Of a stretch of 7,943 nucleotides of DNA, positions 1 to 5,984 are shown in pieces. Under the pieces are notes generated by a model. That model did no database searches. It was given only the letters and a program-made list of their open reading frames with translations, and had not been told where the DNA came from. Both the position numbers and the translations under genes were made by a program. The stretch is from an uncultured Pseudomonadota bacterium (GTDB lineage Bacteria > Pseudomonadota > Gammaproteobacteria > Burkholderiales > Thiobacillaceae), in NCBI GenBank assembly GCA_903918705.1, contig CAIXFP010000257.1:1-7943 (forward strand). The letters are read 5' to 3'. The first letter of the stretch is position 1. Each line of letters opens with the position of its first letter.

Positions 1-1666
1 CGCCCTTGTAGGCGGTGAAATAGCGTTCGCCGGCGCCGGTTCCCAGGGCTTCACTCGGCCCCAGGGTCAGGAAGCCATCCCGATGCAGCGAACCGGCGAA
101 CCGTTCCATCACCTTCATCTGCAAGGCCGGGGCGAAGTAAATCAACACATTGCGGCAGACGATGAGCTGGAATTCGTTGAATACGCCGTCGTGCACCAGT
201 GAATGGTGGTGGAACAAAATGCGGCCGCGGACCCGATCAGCTACTTTCAGGTACATGCCCCCGACATTTTCGACGTGATCGTCGAAACTGCCGGTGCCGC
301 CCGCCAGACGGTAGTTTTCCCGGCTCTCCGCGAGGCAGGCCATGGGGAAAAGCCCCGCCTCCGCCTGACGCAGGACATGAGGATTCACGTCGGTGGCGAA
401 CAGGTAGCTCTTGTCCAGAATGCCCAGTTCATCCAGGAGAAACGCCAGTGAGTAAGCCTCTTCGCCGCTGGCGCAGCCCGCCGACCAGATTTTGATCAAC
501 GGGAAACTGTCCAGGAAAGGCAGGACTTCCTCCCGGAACAAACGGAATTGCTCGGGATGCCGGAAGAAGCCGGTGACGTTGATGGACATTTCCAGGAAGA
601 ATCGCTCGAATACCGTGGGGTCGGTCAGCACTTCGTGCTGGAATTCGAAGAAATCCCGCTCTCCCATCATCCGGGTCAGCTTGTCGATGCGCCGTTCCAG
701 GGTGCCTTGCTGGTAGCCACGAAAATCATAGCCATAGCGGGAGTGCAAGGCGCCGAGGAACAGCTCGATCAGCGCCGGATCGGGCGCGCCGGTTCGGCCG
801 CTGAGCAGGCTGGCCAGGTAGCAGGTCAACCCGCGCAGATCCAGCAGATGGTCGTAGGCTCCGGCTTGCCGGGCGGCTTCCGGGAGGACTCGGGCGGCAT
901 CGCATTCGTCGCTTTCCTCCAGCAGCACACAGCCTTCCCGACGGCGAATCTCGCCACAGCCGGCCACGCCGTCCTGCCCGTAACCGCACAGCAAGACGGC
1001 GACGGCGCCGCTTCCATACTCGGCGGCCACGGAGCCGAACAACTGGTTGATGGAGGGACGGGCAAACTGTTCCTTGCGGTCCCGGGTCAGGTACACCAGG
1101 CCGTTCGCGACTTTCATGTGATGGCCGGGAGGCGCGACGTAGATCGTCCCCTTCCGTACCGGCATGAGGTGTGTGGGCATGACCACCTCGTATTCGGTAC
1201 GGACTCGCAACAGCTTGTCGAGCAGGTTCTGCTGATCCTCGAGGACGTGTTGCACGATAAAGACAGCTACCGGCCCGACCGGCAGGTGCTCGACCAGATG
1301 CAGTATCCGCGCCAGACTTTCCGCGGAACCGCCGATGGCGATGGCGGCCACCTCCCGCGCGGAGAAGGGATGGGCGTGGCCGGGTACCGGCTGCACGGTA
1401 AATCCCAGGCGGGCCAGGCTATGAACCAGGAAATTCTCGTAGGCGTAGAGCTTGAGTTGGCGCTTGGCGCGCACTTGCGCTGCCAGCGACTCGATGACTT
1501 CTCCGGGCAGGGTATAGGCATCGAAGAAATAGACTTCGCAGGCGTGTGCTTCGCCGCATCCGCGCAAGCAGGCGGCGATCAATTCCTGGCCTTCCTCCGG
1601 CGTGGCAACCTGGCCGAGGACCGAGATCTTGCTGAGATGGCCCTGTTCCTGGAGGGTGACGTTCAT
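1..1666 (-). CDS. CheB-CheR fusion protein (chemotaxis methylesterase + methyltransferase), 3' end outside window
   Basis: One uninterrupted frame of 555 codons, open at the window edge. CheB removes, and CheR adds, methyl groups on receptor glutamates (CheR from S-adenosylmethionine), setting chemotactic adaptation in the cytoplasm. Seen: residues 1-97 are an unassigned alpha/beta region; about 105-285 is CheB, with IGGS (Ser114), VQH (His140) and GYGQDGVAG (Asp232) matching the Ser-His-Asp triad, plus ARPSINQLF at 202-210; about 297-555 is CheR, with INVTGFFR (362-369), the SAM motif SAGCASGEEAYS (395-406), the acidic ATDVNP (424-429) and CRNVLIYF (504-511). CheB lacks the usual N-terminal receiver domain. 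ATG 1666 is the first possible start after an in-frame TGA (1792-1790), with AAGG eight bases before it. CheR looks nearly complete at the edge; many CheB-CheR fusions continue into PAS or kinase domains, which cannot be seen here. Family assignment is firm; full architecture is unknown. Confidence 0.93.
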   Translation of the reverse strand, partial: MNVTLQEQGHLSKISVLGQVATPEEGQELIAACLRGCGEAHACEVYFFDAYTLPGEVIESLAAQVRAKRQLKLYAYENFLVHSLARLGFTVQPVPGHAHPFSAREVAAIAIGGSAESLARILHLVEHLPVGPVAVFIVQHVLEDQQNLLDKLLRVRTEYEVVMPTHLMPVRKGTIYVAPPGHHMKVANGLVYLTRDRKEQFARPSINQLFGSVAAEYGSGAVAVLLCGYGQDGVAGCGEIRRREGCVLLEESDECDAARVLPEAARQAGAYDHLLDLRGLTCYLASLLSGRTGAPDPALIELFLGALHSRYGYDFRGYQQGTLERRIDKLTRMMGERDFFEFQHEVLTDPTVFERFFLEMSINVTGFFRHPEQFRLFREEVLPFLDSFPLIKIWSAGCASGEEAYSLAFLLDELGILDKSYLFATDVNPHVLRQAEAGLFPMACLAESRENYRLAGGTGSFDDHVENVGGMYLKVADRVRGRILFHHHSLVHDGVFNEFQLIVCRNVLIYFAPALQMKVMERFAGSLHRDGFLTLGPSEALGTGAGERYFTAYKG

Positions 1667-1692
1667 GTCGAGTACCTTGTGCTGCGCGGTAG

Positions 1693-1708
1693 GCCTGCCT
1701 AGGCAGGC
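1693..1708. repeat. Perfect 16-bp palindrome in the leader of the CheB-CheR gene
   Basis: GCCTGCCTAGGCAGGC reads identically on both strands (8-bp half sites, no spacer). It lies 27 bp upstream of the CheB-CheR start codon and about 21 bp downstream of a possible -10 box. It could be an operator for a dimeric regulator or a tight leader structure. No family of regulator can be named from the sequence. Confidence 0.5.
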
Positions 1709-1728
1709 GAAAGCGATGGCCGCTCTGG

Positions 1729-1734
1729 ATTGTA
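1729..1734 (-). promoter_or_regulatory. Possible -10 box for the CheB-CheR gene
   Basis: Reading the minus strand, GGGCTACAATCC contains TACAAT, one mismatch from TATAAT, about 63 bp upstream of the start codon. No convincing -35 hexamer is found at 16-18 bp, so the call is weak. Confidence 0.25.
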
Positions 1735-1789
1735 GCCCCGGGTCGTGCTGCCCAGTGCCCGGCTCAGCGGCGCGCGATGGCGGCTCGAT

Positions 1790-1816
1790 TCAAGAATTTC
1801 TCCGAGCTGCCGTAAT
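1790..1816 (+). promoter_or_regulatory. Sigma-28 (FliA) promoter for the MCP gene
   Basis: TCAAGAAT, an 11-bp spacer, then GCCGTAAT. The flagellar sigma-28 consensus is TAAAGTTT-N11-GCCGATAA in enterics, with TCAAG-type -35 elements common in Pseudomonas. Spacing is exact, GCCG is intact and the -35 matches the TCAAG form; the two bases after GCCG are swapped relative to consensus (TA for AT). Transcription would start near 1824, about 37 bp before the MCP start. This places the MCP, and probably the PilZ gene behind it, among late flagellar genes. Confidence 0.6.
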
Positions 1817-1860
1817 CATCGCGGTGAAAATGCACAAACCTAAAACCAAGGATATATGCC

Positions 1861-3081
1861 ATGCGTCTGGACGATGTAGCGCAGTGGATCGCCATCACAC
1901 TGCAAGGCCTGGTACTGGGACTGCTGGCTTTTACCGGCAATACTGTGCTGATCATGCTGTTGCAGGCCACGGCTTTCGCCGCCATGCTCCTGGCCGTCCA
2001 GCAGAGTCTCACGGCGCGGGCGCGCTGGCGCAGCAAGCGTGCGGAGCAGTCGCGGGAACTCGACGATCTCATGGCGCGCCATGACCGGGAATACGGCGCC
2101 GCCATGGACCTGGCACGAGGCCAGTTCACATCGATCCGCGGCGGCATCACCCAGGCCTACGAAATCGTCGGCAACGCCACCGCACGCCTGACCGGCAGCC
2201 TCACCGGCCTGGAACACCATTCCGTCAGCCAGATGGACATGCTGAAGCAATTGGTGGAAAGCCTGGTGGAAGTGGCCAGCGGCCAGCAGCAGCGCGAACA
2301 GATCGCCGGCATCAAGCGCTTCACCAAGGACACCGAGTCCATCGTCGAGCAACTGGTGGGCTTCATGATCGACGTGCGCGGCGCCGGCGAGCAGACCGCC
2401 ACCAACTTTGCGCGCATGGATCAGCTCATGGCTGCTGTGGTGCAATTCCTCAACAACGTCAACGAGATCACCAAGCAGACCGACCTGCTCGCCCTCAACG
2501 CCGCCATCGAGGCCGCGCGGGCCGGTGAGGCGGGGCGCGGTTTCGCGGTGGTGGCCGACGAGGTGCGCAACCTGGCCCACCGCACCAACGAATTCAGCGC
2601 CCAGATCCGCGACATGCTGGGCCAGATCGAAACCGTCATGAGCCAGGTGGATACCTCCATCAAGCGGGTGTCCAACCTGGACATGAGCGTGGCCGATCGC
2701 TCCCGGGCCAACATGCGCCACATGTGGGACGAGATGGACAACCTGAACTCGGCCGCCACCGAGCAATCCGTCCACATCACCAACGTCTCCAAGCAGATCC
2801 ACAGGCTGGTGCTGGAAGGCATCGTTTCCCTGCAATTCGACGATCTGGTACGGCAATTGCTGGAGCAGGTGCAGAAGCGCTCGGAGATCCTGGAGCAGCA
2901 TCTCAACGGCCTCTACGCCAGCCAGCGCGACAGCGGGGAGCGCCAGGCCGTGCAGAGGTTCCAGAAGCGGATCGAGAACATCGGCCAGACCATCCGCACC
3001 AGCCGCGCCGAGTTCGCCGGCCTGGATTCGAAATCCATCCAGCAGACCAATGTGGATGCTGGTAGCGTGGACCTGTTCTAA
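1861..3081 (+). CDS. Methyl-accepting chemotaxis protein without a sensor domain, with CheZ-like C-terminal motif
   Basis: A 406-residue receptor that should form arrays with CheW/CheA and control CheA kinase activity. Seen: two hydrophobic segments near residues 9-27 and 28-47 with almost no loop between them, followed by the basic RARWRSKR, so both ends should be cytoplasmic. There is no periplasmic ligand domain and no recognisable HAMP domain. Helical coiled-coil sequence follows, with the highly conserved hairpin tip at about 203-241 (TDLLALNAAIEAARAGEAGRGF, here split as TDLLALNAAI and EAARAGEAGRGF). Near the C-terminus, FDDLVRQL (326-333) places Asp328 and Gln332 four apart, like the catalytic DxxxQ of CheZ (FQDLTGQV). 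The protein ends SVDLF, which lacks the aromatic second residue of a CheR-binding pentapeptide. The start has AAGGA eight bases upstream (1848-1852). It is divergent from the CheB-CheR fusion and 20 bp ahead of a PilZ gene. The stimulus is unknown; redox or membrane state is possible. Confidence 0.95.
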   Translation: MRLDDVAQWIAITLQGLVLGLLAFTGNTVLIMLLQATAFAAMLLAVQQSLTARARWRSKRAEQSRELDDLMARHDREYGAAMDLARGQFTSIRGGITQAYEIVGNATARLTGSLTGLEHHSVSQMDMLKQLVESLVEVASGQQQREQIAGIKRFTKDTESIVEQLVGFMIDVRGAGEQTATNFARMDQLMAAVVQFLNNVNEITKQTDLLALNAAIEAARAGEAGRGFAVVADEVRNLAHRTNEFSAQIRDMLGQIETVMSQVDTSIKRVSNLDMSVADRSRANMRHMWDEMDNLNSAATEQSVHITNVSKQIHRLVLEGIVSLQFDDLVRQLLEQVQKRSEILEQHLNGLYASQRDSGERQAVQRFQKRIENIGQTIRTSRAEFAGLDSKSIQQTNVDAGSVDLF

Positions 3082-3101
3082 CGAGTCGGCGGGGTACTGC
3101 T

Positions 3102-3788
3102 ATGAGCCAGGCGGCTGTGGAAACGGAAGTCCATGACGGTGACTTTCCCGACATGCATCTCAAGGTCGGGGAAATCCTTGTCGTGCAGTCGCTGACCCTG
3201 GTGGATGCCGAACCGTTCACGGTCAGCTACATCGGCGCCCACGGCCGCCAGAGCTTCCTCATCACCCTGCCCAGCGTCGGCGACCAGCCGATGTGGGTCA
3301 CCCCCGGCAGCCGTTTCAAGTTCCGCGTGGTCCACGGCATGTACGCCTACGCCTTCACCGCACGCTTGCTGAATGTGCAGTCGAAGCCCTATCCCTACGC
3401 GCATTTCTCGATGCCAGAGAGCGTGAAATATCGCCAGATCCGGCAAGCGCTACGCCTGGAAACCCGTTTGCCGGTGGAAGTCAGTCGCGCCAACGGTACC
3501 CACACGCTGGCGATCATGCGTGACATCAGCGAGCAGGGCGCCAAACTGGAAACGACCGGACAGCTCGAAGTGGTGGGCGCGGAGATCAGCCTGTCCCTCC
3601 CTATCGTTCTGCCCGACGATGTCGGCGCCATCCAGGCCGTCGCGACCATCCGCAACAGCAGTGACGTTGAGCGCTCCATGTCGGCGGGCCGTTTCCATTA
3701 CGGCGTCAGTTTCACCTCGTTGACGCCGGAAGACGGCCAGCGCCTGCGGCATTACATCGAACACCTCCTGGTGGAGCAACTGGCCTGA
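3102..3788 (+). CDS. YcgR-like PilZ-domain c-di-GMP effector (flagellar brake type)
   Basis: A 228-residue cytoplasmic protein. Residues about 20-105 are beta-rich and resemble the N-terminal YcgR/PilZN domain; about 109-225 is a PilZ domain. The c-di-GMP-binding motifs are intact: RQALR (Arg114, Arg118; the RxxxR motif) at the domain junction and DISEQG (Asp141, Ser143, Gly146; the D/NxSxxG motif). In known YcgR proteins, c-di-GMP binding lets the protein act on the flagellar motor and curb swimming. It starts 20 bp after the MCP stop with a modest GCGGGG ribosome site, so it is probably co-transcribed from the sigma-28 promoter at 1790-1816. The role as a flagellar brake is inferred from domain order and from the chemotaxis neighbours; another PilZ output such as adhesion is possible. 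Confidence 0.9.
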   Translation: MSQAAVETEVHDGDFPDMHLKVGEILVVQSLTLVDAEPFTVSYIGAHGRQSFLITLPSVGDQPMWVTPGSRFKFRVVHGMYAYAFTARLLNVQSKPYPYAHFSMPESVKYRQIRQALRLETRLPVEVSRANGTHTLAIMRDISEQGAKLETTGQLEVVGAEISLSLPIVLPDDVGAIQAVATIRNSSDVERSMSAGRFHYGVSFTSLTPEDGQRLRHYIEHLLVEQLA

Positions 3789-3820
3789 AGCGGCTCCCGG
3801 CCACACGGTGAACTTCTGGC

Positions 3821-3850
3821 GCGGCGGCACCCGGATGGAAATGCCGCCGC
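3821..3850 (+). terminator. Stem-loop after the MCP-PilZ unit, possible terminator
   Basis: GCGGCGGCA (3821-3829) pairs perfectly with TGCCGCCGC (3842-3850) around a 12-base loop, starting 33 bp after the PilZ stop codon. No run of T follows, so it is not a classical intrinsic terminator; it may stabilise or end the upstream transcript. Confidence 0.35.
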
Positions 3851-3907
3851 TGCCGCGCTACTGAAACGCCCGTGGCAGCGCTACGCCTGGAAATCGCCTC
3901 CAGCGCA

Positions 3908-3934
3908 CCGACATGGGCCGCGTGCTGGCAAAAT
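3908..3934 (+). promoter_or_regulatory. Weak promoter-like sequence ahead of the sulfur/redox gene cluster
   Basis: CCGACA (3908-3913; four of six bases of TTGACA) and CAAAAT (3929-3934) are 15 bp apart, shorter than ideal. It is the best candidate seen in the 178-bp gap before the six-gene cluster. A transcript from here would begin near 3941 and exclude the upstream ATG at 3913. Confidence 0.22.
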
Positions 3935-3966
3935 CCGCTGACTGCATCGTCCCTTCCTGGAATTCC

Positions 3967-5106
3967 ATGAACACTCCCCCCCGCATCGTCATCCTCGGCG
4001 CCGGTTTCGCCGCCCTCACAGCCGTGCGCGAACTGCGCCGCCGCGCGCCCACTGCCCGGATCGCCGTGGTTGCACCCAAGGCCGAATTCGTCTACCTGCC
4101 CAGCCTGATCTGGATACCCTCCGGATTGCGACAGGGCAGCGACCTGGTCCTGCCGCTGCAACGCTACTTCCAGGACCAGGGTGTGGAATTCATCGCCGGC
4201 CGCGTCACCGGTCTGGCCGATGGCGGCCGCACGGTGCTCACCGATCATGGCAAGGTGGAGAACGACGCCCTGATCATCGCCAGCGGTGGCCGCTACCTCA
4301 AGAAGCTGCCGGGCATCGAGCACGCCATCACCTTGTGCGAGGGCGTGGCCGCGGCGGAAGCCATCCGCGACCGGGTCAATGCCATGCAAAGTGGCCGCAT
4401 CGCCCTGGGCTTCGGGGGCAATCCCAACGAGCCCTCGGCCATGCGCGGCGGCCCCTTGTTCGAACTGCTGTTCGGGCTGGATACCCTGCTGCGCCGTCAA
4501 GGCAAGCGCGACCAGATCGCCCTGACCTTCTTCAACGCTGCCGCCGAGCCGGGCAAGCGCCTGGGCGCCAAGGCGGTCACCGGCCTGTTGGCGGAAATGG
4601 CGAAGCGGCGTATTGCCACGCATCTGGGCCACAAGCCCCTGAGCTTCTCCGACAAGGGCGTGAACACCGAGGGTGGCCACATCGACGCCGACCTGATCCT
4701 GTTCATGCCCGGCCTCGCCGGCCCAGACTGGGCGCCGCAGACGGGCCTGCCCCTGTCGCCGGGCGGCTTCTTTCAGGCCGACGAACTCTGCCGGGTGGCG
4801 GGCGCGGACAAGGTGTTCGTGGCGGGTGACGCCGGCAGCTTTCCCGGCCCCGACTGGATGCCGAAGCAGGCCCATTTGGCCGACCTGCAGGCCAAGGCGG
4901 CGGTGGAGAACCTGCTCCTGACCCTGGAGGGCAAGCCGGCGACGGCCCGCTTCAAGGTGGAACTGATCTGCATCGTCGACACTCTGGACAGCGGCATCCT
5001 GGTTTACCGCGACCTCAAGCGCTCTATCCTGCTGCCACCGCTGAAACTGTTTCATTGGGCCAAGCGGTTTTTCGAGGCGTTTTACCTGAAGCCGTTCAGA
5101 AAATAA
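3967..5106 (+). CDS. SQR-like FAD-dependent oxidoreductase (sulfide:quinone reductase / NDH-2 superfamily)
   Basis: A 379-residue flavoprotein of the two-dinucleotide-fold group containing sulfide:quinone oxidoreductase, flavocytochrome c sulfide dehydrogenase and type II NADH dehydrogenase. Seen: N-terminal FAD motif VILGAGFAA (8-16), a second flavin motif VFVAGDAGSFPG (283-294), and a basic, aromatic C-terminal helix (about 358-379) suited to membrane attachment. Cys124 (ITLCEG) and Cys335 (ELICIVDTLDSG) sit where SQR has two of its three conserved cysteines, but the segment around 146-166 (GFGGNPNEPSAMRGGPLFE) has no cysteine where SQR carries the middle one. Sulfide oxidation is therefore likely by context but unproven; a related thiol/persulfide or NAD(P)H substrate is possible. 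ATG 3967 puts the FAD motif at the usual distance from the N-terminus; an upstream ATG (3913) would add 18 unconserved-looking residues. First gene of the probable operon. Confidence 0.85.
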   Translation: MNTPPRIVILGAGFAALTAVRELRRRAPTARIAVVAPKAEFVYLPSLIWIPSGLRQGSDLVLPLQRYFQDQGVEFIAGRVTGLADGGRTVLTDHGKVENDALIIASGGRYLKKLPGIEHAITLCEGVAAAEAIRDRVNAMQSGRIALGFGGNPNEPSAMRGGPLFELLFGLDTLLRRQGKRDQIALTFFNAAAEPGKRLGAKAVTGLLAEMAKRRIATHLGHKPLSFSDKGVNTEGGHIDADLILFMPGLAGPDWAPQTGLPLSPGGFFQADELCRVAGADKVFVAGDAGSFPGPDWMPKQAHLADLQAKAAVENLLLTLEGKPATARFKVELICIVDTLDSGILVYRDLKRSILLPPLKLFHWAKRFFEAFYLKPFRK

Positions 5107-5138
5107 TCCATCTACGCTAACTGACTGATTTTGCAGAA

Positions 5139-5540
5139 ATGACTCCGCAAACCCATTACGAGCGACTTGGCGGCGAAGCCAAAATCCGGCAACTGGTGGA
5201 CCGTTTCTACGACCACATGGACGAATTGCCGGAAACCTGGGACATCCGCAAGCTCCATGCGGAAGACCTGGCCGGCTCCCGCCAGAAACTGTACGACTTC
5301 CTCACCGGCTGGACCGGCGGCCCCCAGTTGTATGTGGAGAAACACGGCCCGGTCATGCTGCGCCGCCGCCATCTGCATTTCCCCATCGGCGATGCGGAAC
5401 GGGATCAGTGGATGCACTGCATGAAATTGGCTCTGGACGAAGTGGTGGATGATGCCAAACTGCGCGCCGAGCTTTACCAGGCTTTCGTCAAGGTGGCCGA
5501 CCACATGCGCAACCAGGCCCACCCCCAGCATTCCCGTTGA
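5139..5540 (+). CDS. Group II truncated haemoglobin
   Basis: A 133-residue haem protein of the 2-over-2 globin fold. Seen: Tyr24 in DRFYDHM (B10, ligand stabilisation), the group II stretch HAEDLAGSRQKLYDFLTGW (40-58), GGPQLYVEKHG (60-70), proximal His78 in RRRHLHF, and Trp91 in RDQWM (G8, a group II mark). Length is normal for the family. Group II globins bind O2 and NO and are linked to NO detoxification, peroxidase-like activity or O2 delivery; some also react with sulfide. It follows the flavoprotein by 32 bp. There is only a weak ribosome site before ATG 5139 (GCAGAA), so translation may be modest or coupled. Its substrate here is unknown; the neighbours suggest protection against sulfide or NO. 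Confidence 0.93.
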   Translation: MTPQTHYERLGGEAKIRQLVDRFYDHMDELPETWDIRKLHAEDLAGSRQKLYDFLTGWTGGPQLYVEKHGPVMLRRRHLHFPIGDAERDQWMHCMKLALDEVVDDAKLRAELYQAFVKVADHMRNQAHPQHSR

Positions 5541-5561
5541 CCCGAATTCCAGGAGAACGAC

Positions 5562-5951
5562 ATGTACGCTCATACCGTGGAACTGAAATTGCCCATCGAC
5601 CAGGCCCTCGACAAACTCAAGACCGCCCTGGCGGAAGCCAGGATGGGCGTGATCTCGGAAGTCGACGTCCAGGCCATGATGCAAGCCAAGCTCGACCATG
5701 AAATTTTGCCCTATCGCCTCCTCGGCATCTGCGCGCCCGGCATCGCCAGGCGAGTGCTGGATGCCGACCGTGACGCCGGCGCCCTGATGCCCTGCGGCTG
5801 CTGCCTGTACGAAACCACGCCCGGCGTAACCCGCATCGCCGTGCAGGATCCGGGTGTGGTGGCCGCCATCGCCGGACACCCGGACATCAGCGCGGCGATG
5901 GCGGATGCTCAATCCCACCTCAACGGCGTACTCGCTAAACTGCGTGCCTGA
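5562..5951 (+). CDS. DUF302-domain protein with clustered cysteines
   Basis: A 129-residue cytoplasmic protein matching DUF302: an N-terminal strand and helix (YAHTVELKLPIDQALDKL), the core LLGICAPGIARRVLDAD with Cys57, MPCGCCLYE with Cys78, Cys80 and Cys81, and the downstream VQDPGVVAAI. DUF302 members are small alpha/beta proteins of unknown function, often near sulfur-oxidation or redox genes. The usual family signature has one cysteine after the proline; the CGCC cluster seen here could bind metal, haem or a persulfide. AGGAG at 5551-5555, six bases before the ATG, is the strongest ribosome site in the cluster. The gap from the globin gene is 21 bp. No signal peptide is visible. Confidence 0.85.
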   Translation: MYAHTVELKLPIDQALDKLKTALAEARMGVISEVDVQAMMQAKLDHEILPYRLLGICAPGIARRVLDADRDAGALMPCGCCLYETTPGVTRIAVQDPGVVAAIAGHPDISAAMADAQSHLNGVLAKLRA

Positions 5952-5984
5952 CTTATTCCCTCAACCGTAAATGGAGACTGTGTT

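Noticed and set aside
740..830. Possible break between separate cheB and cheR genes
   Set aside because: The frame runs through without a stop or frameshift, and there is no ribosome site and start pair in the linker that would favour two genes.
548..1702. Long open frame (384 codons) on the plus strand
   Set aside because: It is antisense to the CheB-CheR frame, whose catalytic and SAM motifs are unmistakable; the plus-strand product is low in recognisable motifs.
1840..2901. 353-codon minus-strand open frame
   Set aside because: It is the mirror of the MCP coding sequence; the product is rich in His, Asp, Gly and Leu, as expected from antisense high-GC DNA.
3913..3966. Upstream ATG that would extend the flavoprotein by 18 residues
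   Set aside because: The nucleotide-binding motif normally lies within the first ten or so residues, and the better promoter candidate would start transcription downstream of this ATG.
3712..5055. 447-codon minus-strand open frame, longer than the gene it covers
   Set aside because: The plus strand encodes clear FAD-binding motifs, with SQR-family features; the antisense product shows no family signature.
5112..5918. 268-codon minus-strand open frame
   Set aside because: Antisense to the truncated haemoglobin and DUF302 genes, both with strong family motifs and the latter with a good ribosome site.
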